Shown here: piece by piece, positions 24,998 through 32,097 of the stretch | How positions within the stretch are numbered: the stretch's first letter is position 1 | Layout of the letters: every line of letters begins with the position of its first letter | Source of the DNA: Lawsonibacter asaccharolyticus | GTDB taxonomy: Bacteria > Bacillota > Clostridia > Oscillospirales > Oscillospiraceae | Assembly (NCBI GenBank): GCA_003112755.1 | Contig: BFBT01000001.1 | Coordinates: 62,001-126,000 of the forward strand | Direction: 5' to 3' | DNA: 64,000 nucleotides | The notes under the pieces: generated by a model | Database searches by the model: none | Told to the model about the DNA's origin: nothing | Seen by the model: only the letters and a program-made list of their open reading frames with translations | Translations under genes and position numbers: made by a program

Positions 24998-26010
24998 TGC
25001 CAATGTGGTTATGCCGTGCTGGACGGTACGGCGAGTTTGAGAATAAATTTCTTGAGGACAGTAAGGTATACTGTACTTGGGACAATCTCTCTGAACCAAT
25101 CATGCAGTTCCACACCAAGCAGGACTTGCAGCAATATTTTGTGGACAACAACCCAGATGTAAAGGTAAAAACAGCGATGAACTGGGCAAGCCAGGTATGG
25201 CCGTTTGCCCACGAGATGAAAAAGGGAGAGATCGTTGTCCTGCCCAGCAAGATCAAGCCTGTAATTCATTTTGGCAAGATCATAGGGGACTATGAATTCT
25301 TGCCTGACAACGATAATCCTTATTATCACGCTCATCAAGTGGACTGGTTTGCCTGTGACATCCCCCGTACAGCTTTTGACCAGGACATCTTATATTCCTT
25401 TGGGGCATTTATGACCATTTGCCGTATTAAGCAAGAAGAACGCATAAAAGCGGTCATCCATGCCCATAAGCAGGGAAAGAAAGCGCCTCAAATTGCTCTG
25501 CAAGAGCCGCAGGATGATGAAGAAGCACGGGATATTGAAAATGAAGCCTTGGGCGTTATCACAAACCTGATTATCCAAAAGACTAAGGGGCATGGTTTAG
25601 CAAAAATTGTAGATGCAATTCTTCGGGCAAAGGGATTCACTACATATGTTAGCCCAGCCGGACCGGATAAAGGTGTGGATATTCTGGCTTCTGCGGGCAC
25701 ACTTGGTTTTGGAAGCCCCAAAATCTGTGTTCAGGTTAAGTCCACGGACGCGCCAGTGGATCGGAGTGTTTTAGATCAGTTGGGCGGCGTGATGAAAAAC
25801 TTTGGTGCCGAATATGGCTTGTTAGTATCCTGGAGTGGGTTCAAATCGTCAGTCATCAACGAGACGGCCAAACAGTTCTTTGAAATCCGGCTTTGGACCC
25901 ACAAAGAAATTATTGAGGAGTTCCTGCGATACTACGATCAGATGGACGATGAAATCAAAGAACTAATCCCTCTCAAAAAGATTTGGGTTGTGAGCAATGA
26001 TGATCAATAA
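24997..26010 (+). CDS. Mrr-type restriction endonuclease
   Basis: A 337-residue protein. The C-terminal Mrr_cat domain has GHGLAKIVDAILRAKGF, GPDKGVDILAS (catalytic Asp) and ICVQVKST (Q-x-K), at roughly residues 195-255. The N-terminal 150 residues (GEIVVLPSKIKPVIHFGKI) look like a PUA/EVE-type base-reading domain, as in modification-dependent (type IV) nucleases. It is the last gene of the defence operon, and its start overlaps the previous stop. It would cut DNA with foreign modification. Coexistence with the element's own methylase implies a different target. Confidence 0.82.
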   Translation: MPMWLCRAGRYGEFENKFLEDSKVYCTWDNLSEPIMQFHTKQDLQQYFVDNNPDVKVKTAMNWASQVWPFAHEMKKGEIVVLPSKIKPVIHFGKIIGDYEFLPDNDNPYYHAHQVDWFACDIPRTAFDQDILYSFGAFMTICRIKQEERIKAVIHAHKQGKKAPQIALQEPQDDEEARDIENEALGVITNLIIQKTKGHGLAKIVDAILRAKGFTTYVSPAGPDKGVDILASAGTLGFGSPKICVQVKSTDAPVDRSVLDQLGGVMKNFGAEYGLLVSWSGFKSSVINETAKQFFEIRLWTHKEIIEEFLRYYDQMDDEIKELIPLKKIWVVSNDDQ

Positions 26011-26081
26011 TTAAAATGCTTTGATGAAGAATCCATTGTATGATATAATCAGTCCGCAAGATGTAAATCACCTCAATTTAC

Positions 26082-26099
26082 TGGCAACACCATGGCAAC
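26082..26099 (+). repeat. Integrase arm-type repeats, right end of element 1
   Basis: TGGCAAC at 26082-26088 and 26093-26099, 11 bases apart, matching the left-end pair. Confidence 0.65.
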
Positions 26100-26200
26100 A
26101 AAAAATCAGATAGCCCCTACTATCTGAATAATGAAAAGAATGCCAATACTCTGAGCGAAATCCCATAAGCAAATCTGTTTAGAAAACTTCTGACAAGAGC

Positions 26201-26210
26201 GAGTGGGAAT
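26201..26210. repeat. Attachment core, copy 2 (junction of elements 1 and 2)
   Basis: GAGTGGGAAT, identical to copies at 13391 and 33901. It marks the end of element 1 and the start of element 2. Confidence 0.8.
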
Positions 26211-26270
26211 GACGCTCGAAACGGCGCAAACCCGCATGAATACAGGCTTTTTTGCCCGTCCATAAGGCTC

Positions 26271-26289
26271 TTGATACTGGATTGATACT
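26271..26289 (+). repeat. Integrase arm-type repeats, left end of element 2
   Basis: TTGATACT at 26271-26278 and 26282-26289, 11 bases apart. The matching pair is at 33779-33796. Confidence 0.65.
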
Positions 26290-26340
26290 ATTCGTGTCTA
26301 CCCGGTACTCTCAAGAGAATAATCCCAAAAGGACAAGCAA

Positions 26341-26385
26341 AACCGCCCTGCTGAACGACAAATTCAGCAGGGCGGTTTTTTGCTT
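26341..26385. terminator. Bidirectional hairpin at the left end of element 2
   Basis: AACCGCCCTGCTGAA (26341-26355) pairs with TTCAGCAGGGCGGTT (26363-26377), followed by a T run. It is at the same place as the hairpin in element 1. Confidence 0.85.
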
Positions 26386-26388
26386 GTC

Positions 26389-26940
26389 TTATTTATTTTT
26401 CCGCCACGGGATATAGTATTGGCTTTCCCTGCCATCATCACAGGTAGCGGGCCAGTTCAGTTTCCATTCAAAATACTCATCCCTGGTGATCTCCCCGGCG
26501 TGTAACTCCTGCTGACGCAAGAGCCATTCGTGCATGAACTCGTCTACAAGCCCATAGTTGAAGTAAATGCCCACGGGAGGTTGTGCGGGCCAATCGTAAC
26601 TGTCGTTATACTGGACAACGGTTTCCTCTTTGATTTTACCGGGGACACGGACAAGCGGAAACAGGCAGATAGAACCGGGGCTGTCCTCGTCCAGCCAGAA
26701 GAATGTTCGCATGAAGTCCTCGGCACAGCCGGGTTGAATGGTATAGAAGTTCTGGCGGTCTACCCGCAGCGCCTCCGCTATCTTGTCCAGCAACTCCCGC
26801 TTGGGGACACGGTAATTCGTTTCGTACTGTGCGATACGGTTGTCTGCTCCCTTTTCCTCAAAGCCGATAGCAAGCCCTAATTCCTTTTGCGTCATGCCTC
26901 GAAAGGTGCGGATTTTCTTTATCTTGTCTCCGACTGTCAT
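26389..26940 (-). CDS. XRE-family repressor of element 2
   Basis: A 183-residue protein with an N-terminal helix-turn-helix (KIKKIRTFRGMTQKELGLA, IAQYETNYRVPKREL; residues 5-55) and an unassigned C-terminal sensor region rich in aromatic residues. It is divergent from xis-int, with a consensus promoter and repeated TTAACA-containing motifs between. It probably represses excision genes, as its counterpart at 13600-14088 should. Confidence 0.82.
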   Translation of the reverse strand: MTVGDKIKKIRTFRGMTQKELGLAIGFEEKGADNRIAQYETNYRVPKRELLDKIAEALRVDRQNFYTIQPGCAEDFMRTFFWLDEDSPGSICLFPLVRVPGKIKEETVVQYNDSYDWPAQPPVGIYFNYGLVDEFMHEWLLRQQELHAGEITRDEYFEWKLNWPATCDDGRESQYYIPWRKNK

Positions 26941-27000
26941 AATATCCCACCGCCTTTGAAAATAGTATAGCGCAAAAAAGCGAAATATGCAAGATAAAGT

Positions 27001-27016
27001 TTAACAAAAATGCGAA
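27001..27016 (+). repeat. TTAACAWAWWTGCGAA motif, copy 1
   Basis: TTAACAAAAATGCGAA just upstream of the xis -35 box. Copies 2 and 3 lie downstream of the promoter and at the right end. Confidence 0.6.
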
Positions 27017-27024
27017 TTAAATTC

Positions 27025-27054
27025 TTGACATTAACACTTTTGTTAATGTATAAT
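27025..27054 (+). promoter_or_regulatory. Promoter and operator for the xis/int operon of element 2
   Basis: TTGACA (27025-27030), an 18-base spacer and TATAAT (27049-27054). The spacer contains the inverted repeat TTAACA-CTTT-TGTTAA, a likely repressor operator. Confidence 0.82.
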
Positions 27055-27067
27055 GAAAATGCAAGCA

Positions 27068-27083
27068 TTAACATATTTGCGAA
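27068..27083 (+). repeat. TTAACAWAWWTGCGAA motif, copy 2
   Basis: TTAACATATTTGCGAA in the xis leader, identical over 18 bases to the copy near the right attachment site (33831-33848). Confidence 0.65.
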
Positions 27084-27106
27084 ATAAAAATAAGGAGGTG
27101 CAGAAC

Positions 27107-27295
27107 ATGAGCAAGGAACTGTTTATAAAAGCGGAGGAAGTAGCCAGAGAACTGGGTATCTCCAAGCCCTACGCCTACAAACTGGTGCGGGAGATGAACG
27201 AGGAACTAAAAGAGAAAGGTTTTATCACCATCCCAGGACGGGTAAGCAGGCGCTACTTCGAGGAAAAATTCTACGGACTGCGGGACGGGCAGTAA
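27107..27295 (+). CDS. Excisionase-like small DNA-binding protein
   Basis: A 62-residue protein, MSKELFIKAEEVARELGIS, then KPYAYKLVREMN and a GFITIPGRVSRRYFEEKF wing. It is a near copy of the element 1 protein at 14391-14603. AAGGAGGTG stands six bases before ATG at 27107; the longer frame upstream overlaps the promoter. It lies 12 bases from int, the ancestral arrangement without the IS110 copy. Confidence 0.8.
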   Translation: MSKELFIKAEEVARELGISKPYAYKLVREMNEELKEKGFITIPGRVSRRYFEEKFYGLRDGQ

Positions 27296-27307
27296 GGAGG
27301 GAACACA

Positions 27308-28385
27308 ATGCCAGCATACAAAGACAAGGCAAAAGGTACATGGTATGCGTCCTTTTACTACGAGGACTGGACAGGCAAAAAGGTCAAAAAGATGAAACGG
27401 GGCTTTCCAACCAAGCGAGAGGCGCTTGAATGGGAGCGGACATTCCTGCAACAGCAGACCGCCGATCTGGAAATGACCTTTGAGAACTTTGTGGCCGTCT
27501 ATGTGGCGGACATGAAGGGCCGTATCAAGGAAAACACCTGGGGCACAAAAGAACATATCCTCTACAAGAAGTTGGTGCCCTACTTCGGCAAACGGAAGAT
27601 GTGTGACATACACTCAAAAGAGGTCATGGCGTGGCAGAATGAAATGCTCAACTACCGGGACGAAAAGGGCAAGCCCTATTCCCCGGTGTACCTGAAAACG
27701 CTCCATAACCAGTTGAGCGCCGTGTTCAATCATGCGGTGCGGCACTACAATCTGAAAGTCAACCCCGCCGCCCAGGTGGGGAACATGGGCAAGGCCAAGG
27801 GCCGGGAAATGCTGTTCTGGACAAAGGCGGAGTACCTGAAATTTGCGGAGGCCATGATGGACAAGCCTCTGTCCTACTACGCCTTTGAAATGCTCTACTG
27901 GTGCGGGGTGCGGGAGGGGGAACTGCTGGCCCTCACCCCTGCCGACTTCGACTTTGAGAAACAGACCGTCACCATCTCCAAGTCCTACCAGCGTATCAAG
28001 GGCCGGGATGTTATCACCGACCCCAAGACGCCCAAGAGCAACCGGGTCATTCAAATGCCCTCTTTCCTCTGTGACGAGATGGCGGACTACATCAAGAGCC
28101 TGTACGCCGTGGAGCCGGCAGACCGTATCTTCACGGTAACAAAGTCCTATCTTCACCGTGAGATGGACAGGGGGGGCAAAAGTGGCCGGGGTCAAGCGGA
28201 TCAGAATACATGACCTGCGGCATAGCCACATCTCCCTGCTGATTGACATGGGCTTTACGGCCCTTGCGATTGCAGACCGGGTGGGGCATGAGAGTATCGA
28301 CATTACTTATCGTTACGCCCACCTGTTCCCCACCCGGCAGACGGAGATGGCGGACAGACTGGACATGGAGAGAAAGGGGGCTTAA
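27308..28385 (+). pseudogene. Tyrosine integrase, frameshifted
   Basis: The first frame (27308-28213) covers the arm-binding, core-binding and first catalytic motif (GVREGELLAL) and aligns throughout with the element 1 integrase. After HREMDRG it goes out of frame. The HxxR and H/Y motifs (HDLRHSHISLL, GHESIDITYRYAHL) continue in the next frame to 28385. The cause is a run of seven G at 28170-28176; six would restore GAKVAGVKRIRIHD. It is therefore inactive as read, unless polymerase or ribosome slippage, or a sequencing error, supplies the correct frame. Confidence 0.85.
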
Positions 28386-28388
28386 ATC

Positions 28389-28709
28389 ATGTCAGCGAAA
28401 AATCTTGACAGGCACAACCGATGGAGAAATCGTCAGGTAGCGTTCAGACTATCGCCGGAGGAGGCTGATTTACTGGACACCTATGTGCGTCTGTCGGGGC
28501 TGACGAAACAGGACTATATCACCCGGCGGCTCTTGTGCCGGGAGGTGATAGTGCAGGGCAATCCACGGGTCTACAAGGCATTGCGGAACGAGTGTGCCGC
28601 TGTACTGACGGAACTGCAACGGATAGAGGCCGGGGGTGGTGTGGACGGCGAACTGCTGGACACCATTCAACAGATCGCCGCCATCATGGACGGCATGAGG
28701 GGGGATTGA
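28389..28709 (+). CDS. Ribbon-helix-helix mobilization (MobC-like) protein
   Basis: A 106-residue counterpart of the protein at 17378-17713, with the same MSAKNLD-HNRWRN start, SPEEADLLDTYVRLSGLTKQ helices and a C-terminal helix ending in a methionine-rich turn. It begins just after int and ends three bases before the RepA-like gene. With the MobV relaxase downstream it probably forms the relaxosome of this element. Confidence 0.68.
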   Translation: MSAKNLDRHNRWRNRQVAFRLSPEEADLLDTYVRLSGLTKQDYITRRLLCREVIVQGNPRVYKALRNECAAVLTELQRIEAGGGVDGELLDTIQQIAAIMDGMRGD

Positions 28710-28712
28710 TAG

Positions 28713-29864
28713 ATGGATAGAGGAAAAGAGAAAACGACTGCCCCATATCCGCCTGTTAGCGCAGACGGGGGACAGCCGCTCTCACAAAAACCTAACCAAA
28801 GTATAGCAGAGGAACAGACCGAACACAAGCCCCAAGAGCGGGATTTTAGGGAAATCCTGTGGCAGATAGACCGGGTCAATGACCCGGCCTATCTGCCCTC
28901 TCTCTCCATGAACGAACTTTATGACCATGTGTTTCCCGGCAAGCCCCCCGTGGTGGAGGGCTTGCTCTATCCGGGGGTGTACCTCTTTGTGGGCGCTCCC
29001 AAAGTCGGCAAGTCCTTCCTCATGGCCCAACTTGCCTATCATGTGAGTATGGGCCTCCCCCTGTGGGGGTACGAAGTCCGCCAGGGGACTGTCCTCTATC
29101 TGGCTCTGGAGGACGATTACCCCCGCTTACAGGAGCGCCTATACCGAATGTTCGGGGCAGACAGCGCCGGGGGGCTGTTCCTCTCCATCAGCGCCCACAC
29201 GCTGGGCGGCGGTCTGGAAAAGCAGTTGGAGGGCTTTGTCCAAGAACACCCGGACACCCGGCTTATCATCATCGACACCCTGCAAAAAATCCGGGAGACC
29301 GGGGACGAAAGGTACAGTTATGCCAGCGACTATGAGGTGATAACCAAACTGAAACGGTTTGCTGACGCAAGCGGGGTCTGCGTCCTGCTGGTACACCATA
29401 CACGGAAACAACAGGCCGATGACAGGTTTGACAAAATCTCCGGCACCAATGGCCTGATGGGGGCGGCAGACGGGGCCTTCCTGCTCCAAAAGGAGCGGAG
29501 AACGGACAGCGCCGCCACGCTGGATATTTCCGGGCGTGACCTGCAAGACCAAAGGCTATATCTGAAAAAAGACGAGGAGCGGCTTGCGTGGGAGTTGGAG
29601 CGGCGGGAAACGGAATTGCACAAGGAGCTGCCCGACCCGGTTTTAGAGGCCGTGGCCGCCCTGGTAACGGCAGAGCGGCCCGAATGGAACGGAACAGCCA
29701 CCGACCTTGCCGCCGTCCTGGGGCTGGATATTCAGCCCAATGCGCTGACAAAGCGGCTGAATGTCCGGGCCGGGAAGTTGCTCCTTGACTTCCATATCGG
29801 CTATACAAACACCCATATCCGCACCGGGAGCCGTATCAGGCTGGCTTTGGTAGAGGAAGTGTGA
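28713..29864 (+). CDS. RepA-like RecA-fold ATPase (replication helicase type)
   Basis: A 383-residue homologue of the protein at 17703-18878. Walker A is FVGAPKVGKSFLMAQLAYH, then LYLALEDD, Walker B LIIIDTLQKI and VCVLLVHHTRKQQ. The C-terminal LDIQPNALTKRLNVRAGKLL region probably binds DNA. ATG follows GGGGGATTGATAG. The last codons overlap the first iteron of the array at 29861-29941, which supports an origin-recognition or unwinding role. Confidence 0.75.
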   Translation: MDRGKEKTTAPYPPVSADGGQPLSQKPNQSIAEEQTEHKPQERDFREILWQIDRVNDPAYLPSLSMNELYDHVFPGKPPVVEGLLYPGVYLFVGAPKVGKSFLMAQLAYHVSMGLPLWGYEVRQGTVLYLALEDDYPRLQERLYRMFGADSAGGLFLSISAHTLGGGLEKQLEGFVQEHPDTRLIIIDTLQKIRETGDERYSYASDYEVITKLKRFADASGVCVLLVHHTRKQQADDRFDKISGTNGLMGAADGAFLLQKERRTDSAATLDISGRDLQDQRLYLKKDEERLAWELERRETELHKELPDPVLEAVAALVTAERPEWNGTATDLAAVLGLDIQPNALTKRLNVRAGKLLLDFHIGYTNTHIRTGSRIRLALVEEV

Positions 29865-29941
29865 CGATGGTGACGGTTGTGACGATGAAATAGAGAGTGG
29901 GGCGGTGTCTGAAACATCGTCACCATCGTCACAACCGTCAC
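29861..29941. repeat. Inverted iteron array, candidate replication origin of element 2
   Basis: Three direct 9-mers (GTGACGATG, GTGACGGTT, GTGACGATG; 29861-29887) face three inverted ones (29915-29941) across a 27-base loop. This is the same design as at 18881-18955 with another sequence. Confidence 0.72.
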
Positions 29942-30309
29942 GGGGAGCGGGGGCGAAAGTCAAGGGGGCATACCTGCGGGTGGAGATTGCCGCAAGGCAA
30001 TACAACCCGTACCCCTTGACTTTCGGCCCACGGACAACACTCACCGGGCGGGGGAAAAGGCCGCTGGCCTTTCCCCCCTGTCCAACGGCGAGTGACAAGG
30101 TTTAGGCGGGGTGCAGGGTGCCCTTTTCAAAGGGCGGCCCTGCTGGGGGAGCCGTCCGCAGACGGCGGGGGCAAGGCCCCCACACCACCCCGTAGGGCGC
30201 AAATGCGCTTTTGATGGCCGTTAGGCTGTCAAAAGTGCTTTTGCGTTACTTTCGCAGAAAGTAACAAAGGCCCGCCGCTGGCGCGGCGGAAAAGGAAGGA
30301 GGGATTGAT
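29942..30309. other. Noncoding stretch upstream of the relaxase with a candidate oriT
   Basis: GC-rich sequence with several short hairpins (GGGGAAAAGG/CCTTTCCCCC near 30052-30078; GGGGGCAAGGCCCCC near 30168) and no supported gene. The perfect inverted repeat GTTACTTTC-GCA-GAAAGTAAC at 30245-30265, 45 bases before the MobV gene, is the best oriT candidate. Confidence 0.5.
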
Positions 30310-31494
30310 TTGAAAAGGACGATAAGCGTCATGGTGGGACGAGGCTCGGTCAATCATAACAGCAGGAGGTTTCACGCCAAGAATACCGATCCAGAGCGTT
30401 CCCACCTGAATGTAACATACTGCCGGGAGAATATCAAGGCGGTGTATCATGAACTCTTTGACGAGGCCCTGGAACGGTACAACGCCAAGCAGACCAGAGC
30501 AGACCGCAAGATTGAAAACTACTATGAGAAAATCCGATCCGGCAAGCAGGAAAAGCCGTTCCATGAAATCATCCTGCAAGTAGGCAACAAGGACGATATG
30601 AGCGCCGACAGCGAGGACGGTCAGCTTGCGGCGGCGGTGCTGGATGAGTACATGAAAGACTTTCGGGAGCGCAACCCCAATCTCCGGGTGTTCTCGGCCC
30701 ACCTCCACATGGACGAGGCTACGCCCCATCTGCACATTGACTTTGTTCCCTACACCACGGGGAGCAAGCGGGGGCTGGACACACGGGTCTCTCTGAAACA
30801 GGCGTTAGCGGCACAGGGTTTCAAGGGCGGCACCAGAGGGGACACAGAGTGGAGCCAATGGGTGCGCTCGGAGAAAGAACAACTCTCCAACCTGATGGAG
30901 CGCCACGGGATAGAGTGGGAGGACAAGGGCACCCACGACAAGCACCTGTCTGTGCTGGACTACAAGAAAGAGCAGCGGACAAAGGAGATCGCCGCCCTGG
31001 AGACAGTCAAGGCGGAGAAAGAGAGCCAGGTGGAGAGCCAGGAACGGCGGCTGAAAGAACTTGCCCCGGCGGTAAAGAACATGGAGCGGCTGGCGGCGGA
31101 TTTCTCCGCCGACCCGGAGGAAATTCTGCCGGAGGCCGGGACGTTGGAGAGTGCCAAGTCCTACCGGGAGAAAAAGGCAAAGCCCCTGCTGGAAAAAATC
31201 GTCAAGGTGCTGCGTTCCCTGTATCTGGCCTATGTGGAATTGCGGGGGAAGTTTGAGCGTCTGCAAGGGGACTATGACCGAGTGCGGGAGGGCAACGCCC
31301 ATCTGTCTGATCGGTTGATGGAGGTGAAGTTGGAGAACAAGAAACTGCGCCAGATCTCCGCCGACTATACACGGGTCAAGAGGGCCTTTGGCCCGGAGCA
31401 GGTGGCGGCGGCGATAGAGGCCGACAAACAGCGGGAACAGGCAGAGAAAGGCCGCAAGCGGCCCCGGCGCTCCTTTGATCGGGGCGGACAATAA
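30310..31494 (+). CDS. MobV/Pre-family relaxase
   Basis: A 394-residue mobilization protein. The relaxase signature HLHMDEATPHLHIDFVP (residues about 136-152) holds the metal-binding histidines, and the N-terminus (MVGRGSVNHNSRRFHAKN) is typical of the family. From about residue 215 onward there is a long coiled coil and a basic end. It would nick oriT and lead the single strand into a helper conjugation channel. A TTG start after GGAGGGATTGAT is likely. Element 1 has no equivalent gene. Confidence 0.88.
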   Translation: MKRTISVMVGRGSVNHNSRRFHAKNTDPERSHLNVTYCRENIKAVYHELFDEALERYNAKQTRADRKIENYYEKIRSGKQEKPFHEIILQVGNKDDMSADSEDGQLAAAVLDEYMKDFRERNPNLRVFSAHLHMDEATPHLHIDFVPYTTGSKRGLDTRVSLKQALAAQGFKGGTRGDTEWSQWVRSEKEQLSNLMERHGIEWEDKGTHDKHLSVLDYKKEQRTKEIAALETVKAEKESQVESQERRLKELAPAVKNMERLAADFSADPEEILPEAGTLESAKSYREKKAKPLLEKIVKVLRSLYLAYVELRGKFERLQGDYDRVREGNAHLSDRLMEVKLENKKLRQISADYTRVKRAFGPEQVAAAIEADKQREQAEKGRKRPRRSFDRGGQ

Positions 31495-31637
31495 GAAAAT
31501 TACAGTACGAAAGCCTCAATAAATTTATATGATTTGTTGTGTTATACTATATGAAAATGCTCATGTACGATAAAATAAAGTGATACACAAGAATTTGATA
31601 GACAGCCGCCCATTATTCCGCTGTATAATTTGTGTCC

Positions 31638-31693
31638 TTGACAAAAGCATTAAAATCATAGATAATACATTATACAGATACCCCTACTGGTAT
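31638..31693 (+). promoter_or_regulatory. csoR promoter with CsoR operator
   Basis: TTGACA (31638-31643), a 17-base spacer and GATAAT (31661-31666). Downstream, ATACCCCTACTGGTAT (31678-31693) is close to the known CsoR box, suggesting autorepression. Confidence 0.7.
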
Positions 31694-31710
31694 TGACAGG
31701 AGGTGATTGT

Positions 31711-31986
31711 ATGATACAGTGTATGGACTCTGAAAACCTTCACCGGCGATTGAAGAAAATTATAGGACAGGTACAAGCGATTGACCGCATGATAGACGAA
31801 GATGTTCCTTGTGAAGATATTCTTTCCCAAATCAACGCTGCAAAATCTGCGCTCCATAAAGCAGGTCAGGTTGTTCTTGAGGGGCATATTAAGCATTGTG
31901 TGCGGGACGGTATCGAACATGGTGACGCCGATAAAACGATTTCTAATTTTACAAAAGCAGTAGAACGTTTTGCAAATATGACTTGA
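31711..31986 (+). CDS. csoR: CsoR-family metal-sensing repressor
   Basis: A 91-residue all-helical repressor: ENLHRRLKKIIGQVQAIDRM, DVPCEDILSQINAAKSAL and GHIKHC. The Cys of VPCED and the His-x2-Cys of HIKHC fit the copper-binding set of CsoR, but other ions are possible. It releases DNA when metal binds. ATG at 31711 follows AGGAGGTGATT. It sits upstream of the P-type ATPase, both behind CsoR-like boxes. Confidence 0.85.
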   Translation: MIQCMDSENLHRRLKKIIGQVQAIDRMIDEDVPCEDILSQINAAKSALHKAGQVVLEGHIKHCVRDGIEHGDADKTISNFTKAVERFANMT

Positions 31987-31992
31987 TGTGAA

Positions 31993-32019
31993 AGCCAGCC
32001 TTTTTAGGCTGGTTTTTCT
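31993..32019 (+). terminator. Terminator after csoR
   Basis: GCCAGCC/GGCTGG stem with a TTTTT loop and a T-rich tail. It separates csoR from the ATPase promoter. Confidence 0.8.
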
Positions 32020-32026
32020 TTTACTA

Positions 32027-32079
32027 TTGACAAACCAATACCCCTATATGTATAATAAGCCGGTACCCCTATGGGTATA
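32027..32079 (+). promoter_or_regulatory. ATPase promoter with two CsoR-like operators
   Basis: TTGACA (32027-32032), an 18-base spacer and TATAAT (32051-32056). TACCCCTATATGTATA (32039-32054) overlaps the -10, and TACCCCTATGGGTATA (32064-32079) follows it; the second is nearly a perfect CsoR palindrome. Confidence 0.75.
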
Positions 32080-32097
32080 AGAAAGGAGAAGGCTATT

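Larger units (their letters stand above)
13391..26210. mobile_element. Integrated mobilizable element 1 (guaA-targeting, defence cargo)
   Basis: Bounded by copies of GAGTGGGAAT at 13391-13400 (the guaA 3' end) and 26201-26210. Backbone order: hairpin, XRE repressor (minus), excisionase-like, tyrosine integrase, ribbon-helix-helix mobilization protein, RepA-like ATPase, iterons. The cargo at 19.3-26.0 kb is an AT-richer restriction/defence operon. An IS110 copy splits xis from int. No relaxase is present, so transfer would need help from another element, perhaps the adjacent one. The internal ends carry TGGCAAC pairs. Confidence 0.85.
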
